Below, piece after piece: positions 11,166-22,067 of a DNA stretch of 64,000 nt. The position numbers were made by a program, and so were the translations under genes. Position 1 is the stretch's first letter; the number at the start of each line of letters is the position of its first letter. This stretch comes from Saccharum officinarum (taxonomy: Eukaryota; Streptophyta; Magnoliopsida; Poales; Poaceae): positions 63,751,737-63,815,736 of the forward strand of contig CM036170.1 in the NCBI GenBank assembly GCA_020631735.1, read 5' to 3'. The notes under the pieces were generated by a model. That model ran no database searches. It saw nothing but the letters and a program-made list of their open reading frames with translations, and was not told the DNA's origin.

Positions 11166-14100
11166 TCAAGATGCATACATCAATGTAAATTCATCAAAGC
11201 CTGAGCTAAGATCTATGATTTCTTTGATAATTGGCGCAACATGCGATCTCTGATTACCTCCCTGCACCCACAAGTTGGCCATCACCTGGCAGTCCGTCTC
11301 AAGCTGCACCCTTTGAACTCCTTGCTCTCGAGCAAACTGTACTCCGTCCCGGCAAGCAAGAGCCTCCATCGTCAAGGCGTCCAGACCATGGCTGTACCAA
11401 CGAGCTCGACCACCCTAAAAACGTCCAACGGCATCCCGTAGGACTACCCCCGTCGCTCCTCGGCCGTCTTGCACAGCGAAAGCTCCATCCACATTGCACT
11501 TAATCCACCCTATAGGTGGTGGTCGCCATTTCTGGTGCACAACAATTGGCTTCAGCTTCTTCTCATTGGACATCTGCCACAAAATCATGCGCTAGGTCCA
11601 CCGCCCAGTTTATAGCATGCCTGATCGATAGCTGGTCCTCCCCGTGACGGCACCGGTTCCGCTGTGTCCATAGTGCATACATGCCAATAGTAAACAACCC
11701 CCTCTCCTTGTCTGAACAAACAGCAGGGCTTAAAATATCTGACGCCCAGGAGTGTGGATGCAAGTTCGGTAGTTTAATGCCCGTAAGCAGTTTAATTTCC
11801 CGCCAAAACAATTTTGCAGTAGTGCAATCAGTCAGAACATGCTTAATGGTCTCCCTCTCCGCACCACACAGGTCACAGAAAGCCGTCGGCTCCACATGTC
11901 ACTGATGCAGAATTGCCTTGGCTGGGAGAAACTCATGGAGTACACGCCACCAGAACATTCTAACCTTCGGTGGTACTTCGAACTTCCAGATTCGCTTCCA
12001 TGAGAGATCACCCGATCCTTGTGTCTGCAGTAAATCACCCTGCATCTGGTCGGCTGCCAATTTTCTGTAAGCCGACCTGACAGAATACTCACCATGTTTC
12101 TCTAACTCCCATGCCCACCAATCCTCTTCTTGCGGTCTCACTGGAGTTCGGAGGATTGCGTTGGCATCGACGGGTATAAATGTTCCACAGATCAGCTCCT
12201 CATTCCAGTTACCAGACTCAGTTAATAAGTCCGAAACCATGGTAACCTCCTGGCCATCCCCTGGTGTCAGTGATCTAGCATCGAAATGCATTGGGATCCA
12301 CCTATCTCGCCATATATTTGTCAGGTTACCATCACCAATTCGTCTGATCATACCTTTGCGTAAAACTTCTTTTCCAGCCAGAATTGCCCTCCATGTATGG
12401 CTCACATGTTTCTTCCGTGAACTCCCTAGGAACTCAGTATCATGGAAGTAGCGACCTTTCAAAACACGAGCACACAAGCTGTCCGGCCGTGTGGTCAAGC
12501 GCCATCCCTGCTTCCCCAGCATTGATATGCTGAAGAGATGTAAGTCCCGAAAACCCATACCTCCTCTTGATTTGTGCTGGGTAAGGCTCTCCCATCGGAG
12601 CCAGTGTATGCGTCGGTTCTCAGCCGAACCGCCCCACCAACAATTTGATATAGCTGCCCCCTGCCCTCATCTTCTTGCAAGTGATTTTGGATAGCAAGAA
12701 ACAACTCATAGAGTAGGTCGGGACTGCCTGCCCCACCGATTTGAGGAGGACCTCCCTCCCAGCGCTGCTTGCCTCTCGACCGCTCCATGAGCCAATGACG
12801 TTCTTGATTCTCGCGGGCATGAATTCAAAAGTTTCAGCGTTTGATCGCCCTACAGCAGTCGGCAGGCCCAAGTACCTGTCAGCTAGGGCCTCCGTCTCAA
12901 TGTGCAGCTCTTGTCGCACCTCTGTCTTCACCTCTTCGGTACAGTTCTTACTGAAGAAAACCGCAGATTTCTCTCTGTTTACCAACTGTCCCGACCCTCT
13001 ATGGTAGGTGTCTAGAATTGACTGAATCCTGACGGACCCTCTCTGCGATGCTTCTGAAAAAATGATGCAGTCATCCGCAAAGAGAAGGTGTGATACCCAT
13101 GGAGTGTAGATTCCCCCACGAACACCTCTGGATAAATGCACTGGACCGGTAGATTTCAGTAAACACGAGAGCCCCTCCGCACAAAGGAGAAAAAGGTAGG
13201 GTGAGATAGGGTCTCCCTGGCGGATACCTTGCGTTGGCCTGAAAGTTTTTGAGAGTACTCCATTGACTTTGATTGAGAATGAGACCGAGGTCACACGCCT
13301 CATCACCAGTGTAACAAAACCATCATGAAAGCCCATCTTCAGCATAATTTCATGGAGGTACTCCCACTCAACACGATCATACGCCTTTGCCATATCAAGC
13401 TTGATAGCACAGGCGCCAGTCTTTCCTTTCTTCCGCTGCAAATAGTGTGTGCACTCATATGCCACCAACACGTTATCTATGACTAGCCTGCCTAGCACAA
13501 ACGCACTTTGTTCCTCTGCAATAATCTCATCAAGAATACCCCTTAGTCTATTAGCCATCACCTTGGAGCAGATTTTATAGACCACGTTACACAAAGATAT
13601 TGGCCTAAATTGCTTCATTTCCTGTGGTTGTTTGACCTTTGGGATTAGGACAATCGTTGTCTTGTTAACACTGTCCAGCAGCTCCCCTCCATTTAGGAAA
13701 TCCAAGACTGCTGCCGTTACACCGGCACCTAGCAACTCCCAATGGTATTGGCAGAAACCAGCCGACAGGCCATCTGGCCCTAGGGCTTTGCTAGCCCCCA
13801 TCATAAACAAAGCTGCCCGGACTTCTTCTGTAAAGGGTCTCATCAAAGATTCATTCATAAGAGGCGTTACCTTCTCTAGAACGCAACTTAGGATTGGTCC
13901 CGGGTCGAGCAATTCTTGTCTCGTAAAAAGCCTTGAGTAGAACTCCATTGCTTCTGTTTCCATCCCTTCCTGGCTGGTCACGATAGTGTCATCTTCCTTT
14001 CTTAGGGCCAAGATACGATTAACTTGGGCACGTTCCCTGCCTTCGAGTGGAAGAAAGAAGTATTCCGATCACCCTCCTTGAGCCAGTCAACTCTAGATCT

Positions 14101-15141
14101 TTGCTTCATCATGATTTCCTCCCTTGAGAGGAGTTCAGACATCTGAGCCATCAGTTCTCTCTCTCTCGCTGTTGGCCCCGATAGCAATGATGATTTGCGC
14201 ACATTCTCCAATTCTGTCCGCAATTTATGTAGCTCCTTCCTTACCGATCCAAAGGATGTCTGATCCCAGGTGGTCAAAGATCTCGAGACATTCCCCAAAT
14301 TTGCAGTCAGCTGGTCCAGAGATGTTGGAGAAGCCGAGTCGCTCCAAACCGACTCAACCAGGGGGGTATAAGTAGGATCTCGTCTCCACATATTTTCATA
14401 CCGGAATGATTTACGTTTCCATCTCCTTCTCCCACCCTACAGACACTCCACCATCAGGCAACATTGATCCGACTCTGTCGTCTGTATATGCCAGACTTTG
14501 ACAGAGCGAAATAAATCAAGGAATTCCGCATTCGCCAAACCTCTATCTAGGTGAACCTTAATATTGGTGTCTTCTTGCTGCCTATTATCCCATGTATAGG
14601 GAAGGCCAATGTATCTGAGGTCAGTTAAGCCACAAGTCTGCAGTGCATCGCGAAAACCTTCCATCTGTAGTTCTGACCTACCCCGACCACCAATTTGCTC
14701 CTCGGCTCGTAGAACTTCATTGAAGTCCCCTGCACATATCCACGGAAGATCACTCGTAGTCCCCATAAATTTGAGTAATTCCCAGCTTCTATAGCGCAGC
14801 TCCCTTCTGGACTCTCCATAGAAGCCGGTAAACCGCCATGCTCCAAGGAGTGGCGCTGAGCTGTGAACTATAACATCAATATGCAGCTTGTCATAGCTTT
14901 CAAGCTGCACCGTCACCTGTCGGCTCTAGAGAAGGGCCAAGCCACCACCGCGACCTTGGGTTCCGACTCCAAAACCCCCTTCCATTCCAAGCACGCGCGC
15001 CAAACCGTCCACACGATTACTGAAGAAACGGGTCTCCGATAAGAAGACCAACCACGGGCGATGTAGCTCACACAAACTACGGACTTCTCGAACTGCCTTG
15101 GGCCGCCCCAGTCCCCGGTAGTTCAGACATAAAAGTTTCAT
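11166..15141 (-). pseudogene. LINE ORF2 (endonuclease, reverse transcriptase, RNase H), broken
   Basis: Minus strand from MKLLCLNYRGLG at 15141. The apurinic-type endonuclease shows FLSETRFF and CAGDFNEVL. Reverse transcriptase at 14011-12620 shows QGDPISPYLF and the catalytic FADD at 13081-13070. A zinc-ribbon RVT region lies about 12060-11820 (VPPKVRMFWWRVLHEFLPA, then CDLCGAERETIKHVLTDC). A C-terminal RNase H-like part ends near 11166 (VQLETDCQVMANLW). This is the plant L1 order. The reading frame is broken by an in-frame stop at about 14926, another at 14437, a frame change near 14010-14002 and further shifts near 12620, 11900 and 11400. ORF2 proteins nick target DNA and copy the LINE RNA in place; this copy cannot. 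Confidence 0.85.
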
Positions 15142-15449
15142 TGTGCCCGGCGAGGGCTGCGATCTGCAGTCGACGCCGATCGTGCATTGTGTGAAATACT
15201 GCCCCTTCTTTGTTTTTTGATAGTCTCCTGCAAACTACCCCCACTGCTCTGAGAATCACCATCCAGTTGGGTCACTCGCGAATTCACCAGTCCTATCGGG
15301 ACGATGGCATTAGAGCCCGTCGCTGGGATGTTTAAATCCGGCGTCTGCACACCACCCTTCGACTTCCTCTTCCTCACCATCTGGCGCTCATCCACATCCA
15401 TATCGAGTCGCCTGTGTATCCCCCCTTCAGCGTGATGGATAAGTCTCTG
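15138..15449 (-). pseudogene. LINE ORF1 C-terminal fragment
   Basis: The minus-strand frame ending just before ORF2 reads a basic, Ser/Gly-rich tail (VRKRKSKGGVQTPDLNIP). It overlaps the ORF2 start by four bases (15138-15141). Sequence upstream of 15449 belongs to the copia LTR, so the N-terminal part of ORF1 is cut off. No zinc knuckle is left. Assignment rests on position and the basic tail. Confidence 0.6.
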
Positions 15450-15811
15450 TGTTGGCTGTGGGGCTGCTGCAGTACGCAGCACATGTGGTCCTTGTGTCCT
15501 TTGTAGACTACATCCTTGACTGCTTTTAGGACAGCAATTAGCATCTGTAGGACAGCATCTTTCTAGCATCTTAGACTAGCAGTTAGCATCTGTAGGACAG
15601 CATCTTTCTAGCATCTTAGACTAGCATCTTGGCATATGCTTGGCTGGCTAGCATCCCTATAAATATGTATCCCCAACCCCTCAGGTTGGTATGGCATTAT
15701 ATGAGTTTGTGTGAGAAATAAATCAGAAAATTGCCCCAACTCCTAGTTCATCCTCTCTCGATGAGAGTAAGGATTCTACTGCTATCAAGAGTGTGAATCC
15801 AGCGACTAACA
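15450..15811 (+). repeat. 5' LTR of the second copia element
   Basis: Starts TGTTGGCTGTGG and ends GCGACTAACA just before the PBS. It carries a tandem pair of about 54 bp (AGCATCTGTAGGACAGCATC twice, near 15540 and 15586) and a TATAAATATG box near 15658. The start could be 15448 rather than 15450 because of a TGTG doublet. Confidence 0.7.
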
Positions 15812-15813
15812 AG

Positions 15814-15826
15814 TGGTATCCGAGCC
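15814..15826 (+). other. Primer-binding site of the second copia element
   Basis: TGGTATCCGAGCC, one base from the common TGGTATCAGAGCC initiator-Met tRNA site, two bases after the LTR. Confidence 0.8.
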
Positions 15827-15953
15827 GTACTATCCTGTAGCCTAAGCATCTCCTGCTCTTCTCCTTTTCCGGCCCCGCAGCAGCCCCAGCCGGTAGCAGC
15901 AGCAGCTCCGGCTGCCCCTGCTCTCCACACAACAGCCCCCTCAATAGCGCGCC

Positions 15954-18900
15954 ATGTCCGCAGGACAGTCTCAGGGCTCGGTCGCATTGAGCACGCGGCG
16001 TCGGCAGGAGGCCGACCTCGTCGCGGCAGAGAAGCGCGAGCGAGCAGCAGCAGACGCCGCTACAGCAGCGGCAAGGGCATCGAGGTTGGCAGCAGCGGAG
16101 CTGGCAGCAGCTAGAGCGGAGGTGGAAGCAGCAGCAGCGGCGGATGCAGCGCGTGCAGCAGCAGCGGAGGTCGAGGTTCTACGCGGCAGCAACAGCAGCT
16201 CCATCGCTGCTGATGACAGCGCCGACGCGGACCTCGAGCTGCTGGAGAGGGAGGCATCACGAGGGCGAGCGGCGCAGTGGGCAGCCGCGCACGCCCACGA
16301 GCGCGGCGGTAGCCCAGACAGGCGCAGACACGCCGGCGGCGCGCACGGCGGTGGCACTCCTGGAGGAAGCGCGCATGGCGGCGGCGAACGGGTCGACGGA
16401 GAGCGTGGCCTTCACAGGCAGCACGACTCTCTCTCCCCAGTTTGGTACCGTGGTCACCACGAGTACCAGGCTGTCGTTAGGGACGTCGGCCCTAGCGGCG
16501 GGTGGCCTACCCTCACTAAGACCAACTACGTTGAGTGGGCTACGGTGATGAGGGTAAGACTCCAGATGCGGCATATGTGGGATGCAGTTCGGTACGGCGA
16601 CATCAACTACGACCAAGATCGACAGACGCTGGATGCTCTCATTGCTGCAGTTCCGCCCGAGATGCAGTTTTCACTTACCAGCAAGCGGACTGCCAAGGAG
16701 GCCTGGGACGCCATCGTTGCAGCACGCATCGGCAGCGACCGCGCCCGTAAGTCCACACTGCAGGCACTTCGCAAGGAGTGGGAGAACCTGGCCTTCAAGC
16801 CAGGTGAGGACGTTGATGACTTTGCTCTCCGTCTCAACACTCTGTTGCAGAAGTTGGTGCAGTTCGGCGATGACACCTATGGCGAGGAGAGAGCTGTTGA
16901 GAAGCTCTTCCGCTGCGTCCCCGAGAAGTACAAGCAGATGGCTCGCTCAATCGAGTCTCTGCTAGACCTCTCCATGATGACGATCGAGGAGGCGTTGGGC
17001 CGCCTAAAGGCCGTTGACAACGATGAGCCACAGCGCCTCTCGGGACCCGTCACCATTGGCGGGAAGCTCCTCCTCACTCGAGAGCAGTGGGCTGCCGGCC
17101 AAGGTGACAGGAAGAAGGGGGAGCCTTCTTCCACGACAGGTGGCCGCAAGCGTGGCAAGCCGTGCAAAGACGCCCAGGCAGGGGCACGAGGATGTGCCGA
17201 GGGTGATGACCGTGGAGGCGCCCAGGGCGGCGCCGCTGGCAAGCAAAAGCCGGCACGAGACGACCCTTGCTACAACTGCGGCAAGCTTGGTCATTGGGCC
17301 AAGGATTGTCGGCAGCCACGACGCGGCCAGGCCCACGTCGCGCAGGCGGAGGAGGAGGAGCCAGCTCTGTTCATTGCTCATGCGAGCATCGAACTACCTC
17401 CAGCGGCACCGGCCGCAGCGGCTCTCCTCCACCTTGACGAGCCAAAAGCACACGCCCTCCTCGGCGACAGCTCTGGCAACGACAAGACCGACAGGTGGTG
17501 CCTTGACACCGGCGCCACCCACCACATGACCGGGCGGCGGGAGTTCTTCTCTGAGCTCGACTCAAGCGTTCGAGGCACCATCAAGTTCGGTGACACCTCC
17601 ACTGTGGAGATCAAGGGCGTCGGCTCTGTTGTCTTCGTCGCCAAGACTGGCAAGCACAGGTTGCTCACCGGTGTCTACTACATCCCCGCGTTGAGGAACT
17701 CCATCATCAGCTTGGGACAGCTGGATGAGAACGGATCACGCGTGGAGATCGAGCATGGGGTGCTGCGCATCTGGGATCATCGACACCGGCTCCTGGTCAA
17801 GGTCAACAGTAGCAACCGCCTCTATGTCCTTCACGCGCAGGTGGCGCAACCTCTTTGTCTTGCAACCCGCCGCGACGATGACGCTTGGAGGTGGCACGAG
17901 CGCTTTGGGCACCTCAACTTTGAGGCCCTGAGGCAGCTCGGCAGCAAGGAGATGGTGCGGGGCATGCCGCACGTCGACCACGTGGAGCAGTTCTGCGACA
18001 CCTGCGTCCTCACCAAGCTGCGGCTGCTCCCTTTCCCTCGCCAGGCAAGCTTCCGCGCCAAGGAGAAGCTGGAGCTCGTACACGGTGACCTCTGTGGCCC
18101 CGTGACACCGGCTACACCTGGAGGCCGGCGCTACTTCCTCCTCATCGATGACGTGTCTCGCTACATGTGGGCTGTCCTGCTCGACGCCAAGGCAGCCGCG
18201 GTAGATGCCATCAAGCGTCTTCAAGCTGCTGCGGAGGCGGAGTGCGGCCGCAAGCTTCGGGTCCTACGCACGGACAACGGCGGCGAGTTCACGGCGATCG
18301 AGTTCGCGGCGTACTGCGCCGATGAGGGGATCCACCGCCACTTCTCCGCGTCGTACACTCCGCAGCAGAACGGCGTCGTCGAGCGCCGCAACCAGACGGT
18401 GCTGGCCACCGCCCGTGCCCTCCTCAAGCAGAGATGGATGCCGGCGATCTACTGGGGTGAGGCGGTGATGACTGCCGTCCACTTGCTCAACCGCTTCCCC
18501 CACCAAGGCCCTCGATGGCAAGACGCCATACGAGGCTTGGCACGGGCGCAAGCCCGCGGTGAGCCGCCCTCACGTCTTCGGCTGCCTGGCCTTCGTCAAG
18601 GAGCTCAACCACGTCGGCAAGCTCGACGACCGGAGCTCGCCAGGGGTCTTCATCGTCTACGCGGAGGGCGCCAAGGCGTACCGCGTCCTCGACCCTGTGA
18701 CACGGCGCGTGTGCATCACGCGTGACGTCATGTTCGATGAGGGGCGAAGCTGGACGTGGGGAAGATGGTGGATGACCGCTCGACTCCGACGACCAGCGAT
18801 TTCGTCGTCGACTACGTCCACTTCAAGGAGACGGGGGGAGCTAGCAGCTCGTCCTCACCGAGCTCGCCTACCCCACTACCTCGTTCGCCACCACCTCCGG

Positions 18901-19900
18901 CGAGTCCTTCACCACCGCCACCACAGGCTCCGACGAGTCCACCACCAGCACCGCCGGCCACGCCTCGCTCTCCTACACCGGACCCTACCCCTTCAGGCTC
19001 GGCACCGGCAACTTCGGCCCACGACGAGCAGCGCACAGTGGAGTTCGCCACTCCGCTGTCCAACGACGAGGATCGCATCGACGCCTACCATGGCGGCGAG
19101 CCTCTACGCTACCGTACCGTGGACAACCTCCTCGGCGAGCAGCCGGTCCCTGGACTGGCGCAACACGACTTTGAGGTGGAGCTGCACCTCGCACAGGACG
19201 ATAGCGAGCCTCGTTCCTTCGCCGAGGCGGAGAGGGACGCGTCATGGCGTGCCGCGATGCAGATGGAGATGGACGCCGTCGAGCGGAACAAGACGTGGGA
19301 GCTGGCCGATCTTCCAGCCGGCCACCACGCCATCTCTCTCAAGTGGGTCTTCAAGCTCAAGAAGGACGAGACCGGAGAGGTGATCAAGCACAAGACGCGT
19401 CTGGTGGCGCGTGACTTCGTCTAGCAAGAAGGAATCGACTTTGACGACGCCTTCGCGCCCGTTGCACGGATGGAGTCCGTGCGACTCCTTGTGCTAGCTG
19501 CCCAGGAGGGCTGGCGTGTCCATCACATGGATGTCAAGTCGGCGTTCCTTAACGGCGACTTGCAGGAGGAGGTCTACGCGCATCAGCCACCGGGATTTGC
19601 GATTCCTGGCAAGGAGGGCAAGGTGCTTCGCCTGCGCAAGGCCCTCTATGGCTTGCGGCAGGCACCGCGGGCGTGGAATGCCAAGCTGGATTTCACGCTA
19701 AAGGGGATGGGCTTCGAGCAAAGCCCACACGAGGCGGCCATCTACCGGTGAGGCAGCGGAGGAAAGGCCCTGCTGGTAGGCGTCTACGTCGACGACTTGG
19801 TGATCACCGGCACCAAGGAGGTGGAGATCGAGGCGTTCAAGGAGAAGATGAGGGCGACTTTCCAGATGAGCGACTTGGGCCCTCTCTCCTTCTACCTAGG
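15954..19900 (+). pseudogene. Copia gag-pol, nearly full but frameshifted and truncated
   Basis: Start at ATG 15954. The Ala/Arg-rich N-terminus is probably coiled. Gag UBN2-type core follows (LTKTNYVEWATVMRVRL near 16515) and a CCHC knuckle CYNCGKLGHWAKDC near 17270. Protease: WCLDTGATHHMTG near 17500. Integrase zinc region: WHERFGHLNFEAL and CDTCVLTK near 17890-18010. Integrase core: VHGDLCGP near 18078, RTDNGGEF near 18268 and SYTPQQNGVVERR near 18353. RT: HHMDVKSAFLNGDL near 19525, LYGLRQAPRAWN near 19645 and YVDDLVITG near 19785. Lesions: a frame change near 18500, another near 18755, a TAG in place of Gln at 19422-19424, a TGA in place of Arg at 19749-19751, and loss of everything after 19900. 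The open reading frame to 18725 (about 920 codons) is long, so decay is modest. Confidence 0.9.
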
Positions 19901-21619
19901 TGAAAGGATCAAGATGCCCAAGAGGGGGGTGAATTGGGCTTCTCTAAAAAATAATTGCAAGAATTAAATCCTACAAGCCAAACTTCACCCCTAGTGCCTA
20001 CTTGTGTTCCTTGTGTTTCTACCGATAAAAGTTTTGCACCCTAAGCTCCAATCCTAGACTAGCAAGGCAATTCTAGGAAAGTAAACAAGCAATGAAAGTA
20101 GTGCAAGAAAGTAAATGCTTGAAAGTAAGGGATAGGAACACGGCGATGTTTTGCCGAGGTATCGGAGAGTCGCCACTCCCCACTAGTCCTCGTTGGAGCA
20201 CCCGCGCAAGGGTGTAGCTCCCCCTTGATCCGCGCAAGGATCAAGTGCTCTCTACGGGTTGATTCTTTGACACTCCGTCGCGGCGAATCACCCAAAACCG
20301 CTCACAACTTGAGTTGGGTCACCCACAATCTTGTCGGATGATCACCGAACTCCCTATCACCACCAAACCGTCTAGGTGATGGCGATCACCAAGAGTAACA
20401 AGCTAGAACTCTCACTTGACCACAACAAGCCTAATGAGAAGATGGATGCACACATGCTAGACTCTTGTCACTAGAGAGGATTCTCAAACTTTGATTCGCA
20501 AATCTCAATCCTCACTAGGGCTCTTGCACTCCCTTGCACTTCAAAGGTGTTTCTCAGCTAAACAAATGAGCAAGAGTTATCTTAAAGAGGTGGAGGGGTT
20601 GTATTTATAGACCCCTCAGACAAATCCAACCGTTACCTTTCGAAACAGTCAGGCGCGCACTGACCGGACGCGCCTGTCGATATGACCGGACGCGCCTGTC
20701 AGTTGTAACGGTCAAAAATGGAAACTTTGAACTGAAAGACCGGACGCGCCGATCTGTGCTGACCGGACGCGCCGGTCTGAGATGACCGGACACGCCGATC
20801 AGGGATGATCGGACGCGTCCGATCATGCAAGAGCTCTCTGAAAATATGACCTGACGCAACACCGCGTCCGGTCATAGGTGACCGGACGCGTCAGGTCACC
20901 ACGGGACCTTACTGGAAGATGACCGGACGCACGACCGCGTCCGATCATAGGAGACCGGACGCGTCAGGTCTCCGCTGGACCTTACTAGAACGTGACCGGA
21001 CGCGCTGATCTTCTTCACAGTCGCGTCCGATCTTGCTGTTTACCCTCTGAGACACGTGTCGGCCTAACCACCGCGTTCGGTCCTCTCAAGGACCGGTCCG
21101 GTCAGTCAGCCGAAAACGCAGTTAACTTTTAGTACTGACCGGACGCGTCCGGTCATGACCAGGACCGCGTCCGGTCATAGGTAAACAGCTCAAACGTCTT
21201 CTAAACGCAATGCAACTTGAACCAAGTCGCTTCTAACTGTACTCTGAGCTTTTCTCGAGCTACCTAGTGCTAAGTTTGACAAGTGTGCACCACACCTAAA
21301 CATAAGACTCACTTAGGTCAAGCTACTCGCTCATGCCCCTCTTCATAGTACGGTCAAAGGAAGAAACAAAGATCCTAATGACTATTCCAGATGTATCTCA
21401 ACACCTTAACATCCGGAACTAACCGTCCTTAATCTTATCGTTGATCCTTTGAAAACCGAAATGATTTCCATCAAGGGACATGACTGCCATATTGCCCAAA
21501 GCAGTTATTATCTCCATGACCTAACTTACCAATGTTTCTACAAAAAAACACACGTTAGTCATGGTAATTATGTGTTGTCATTAATTGCCGAAACCAACAC
21601 TGGGGCCTAGATGCTTTCA
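19901..21619 (-). repeat. 3' LTR of the Sirevirus-type element (1719 bp)
   Basis: On the plus strand TGAAAGGATC...GATGCTTTCA, TG...CA with imperfect inverted ends. It is followed at 21620 by the pyrimidine tract of the PPT. It matches 32727-34443 almost base for base by eye. It contains a cluster of GACCGGACGCG words at 20655-21180. Confidence 0.9.
20650..21185. repeat. Palindromic GACCGGACGCG cluster in the 3' LTR
   Basis: More than a dozen ACCGGACGCG/CGCGTCCGGT words in both orientations. They include one perfect 18-bp palindrome GACCGGACGCGTCCGGTC at 21137-21154. The same cluster is in the other LTR (33480-34015), and related ones lie upstream of the extra ORF (25350-25690 and its duplicate). 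Palindromic repeat families are reported for Sireviruses; their function is not known. Confidence 0.8.
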
Positions 21620-21637
21620 ATCTCCCCCTTTTTGGTG
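21620..21637 (-). other. Polypurine tract before the 3' LTR
   Basis: The plus strand reads ATCTCCCCCTTTTTGGTG, i.e. CACCAAAAAGGGGGAGAT on the minus strand, touching the LTR. This is the plus-strand primer site of the element. Confidence 0.8.
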
Positions 21638-22067
21638 ATTGATGACAAGACTTAGATTCAGAAGATATGTGTTGAGGTTTTCGATTATGCTTGGTTCACA
21701 TAAGCATAAAGTTGTAAGCACAAGGGGTTAGACAATGCTTATGTATTCCAAGCCAACTGAGTGTACTTATAAGATAAGACATAAAAAGTTAGTACACATA
21801 AAACAAAGCTCATATGAAATCGGAGTAAGGCACAGAAGCACAACCTTATGAGCTATAAACAAACAAGTGACATGATTTAAAGCTGTGAATAGATAAATCA
21901 TATAGACTTTAAGGTACCTCATAAGATCACATGTCACATGAATACAATTACTTGTAAGGTAAACATGATGCATGAGAGTAGCACACACGAAAAACAAAAA
22001 CTACCCCTAAGCTCCCCCTGAATCTACTTTCTCTCTCCCCCTTTGGCATCAACCGCCAAAAACTAAT

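Larger units (their letters stand above)
15450..19900 (+). mobile_element. Second Ty1/copia element (5' part), nested in the LINE
   Basis: Plus strand: LTR (15450-15811), PBS (15814-15826), then gag, protease, integrase and RT. At 19900, inside the RT palm after the SFYLG motif, it is cut by the Sirevirus-type LTR that begins TGAAAGGATC. RNase H, PPT and 3' LTR are not found on the other side of that insertion (36905 is LINE leader), so the 3' third was deleted. The insertion site is within LINE ORF1; CTCTG at 15445-15449 is the presumed target duplication, with no second copy left. Confidence 0.85.
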
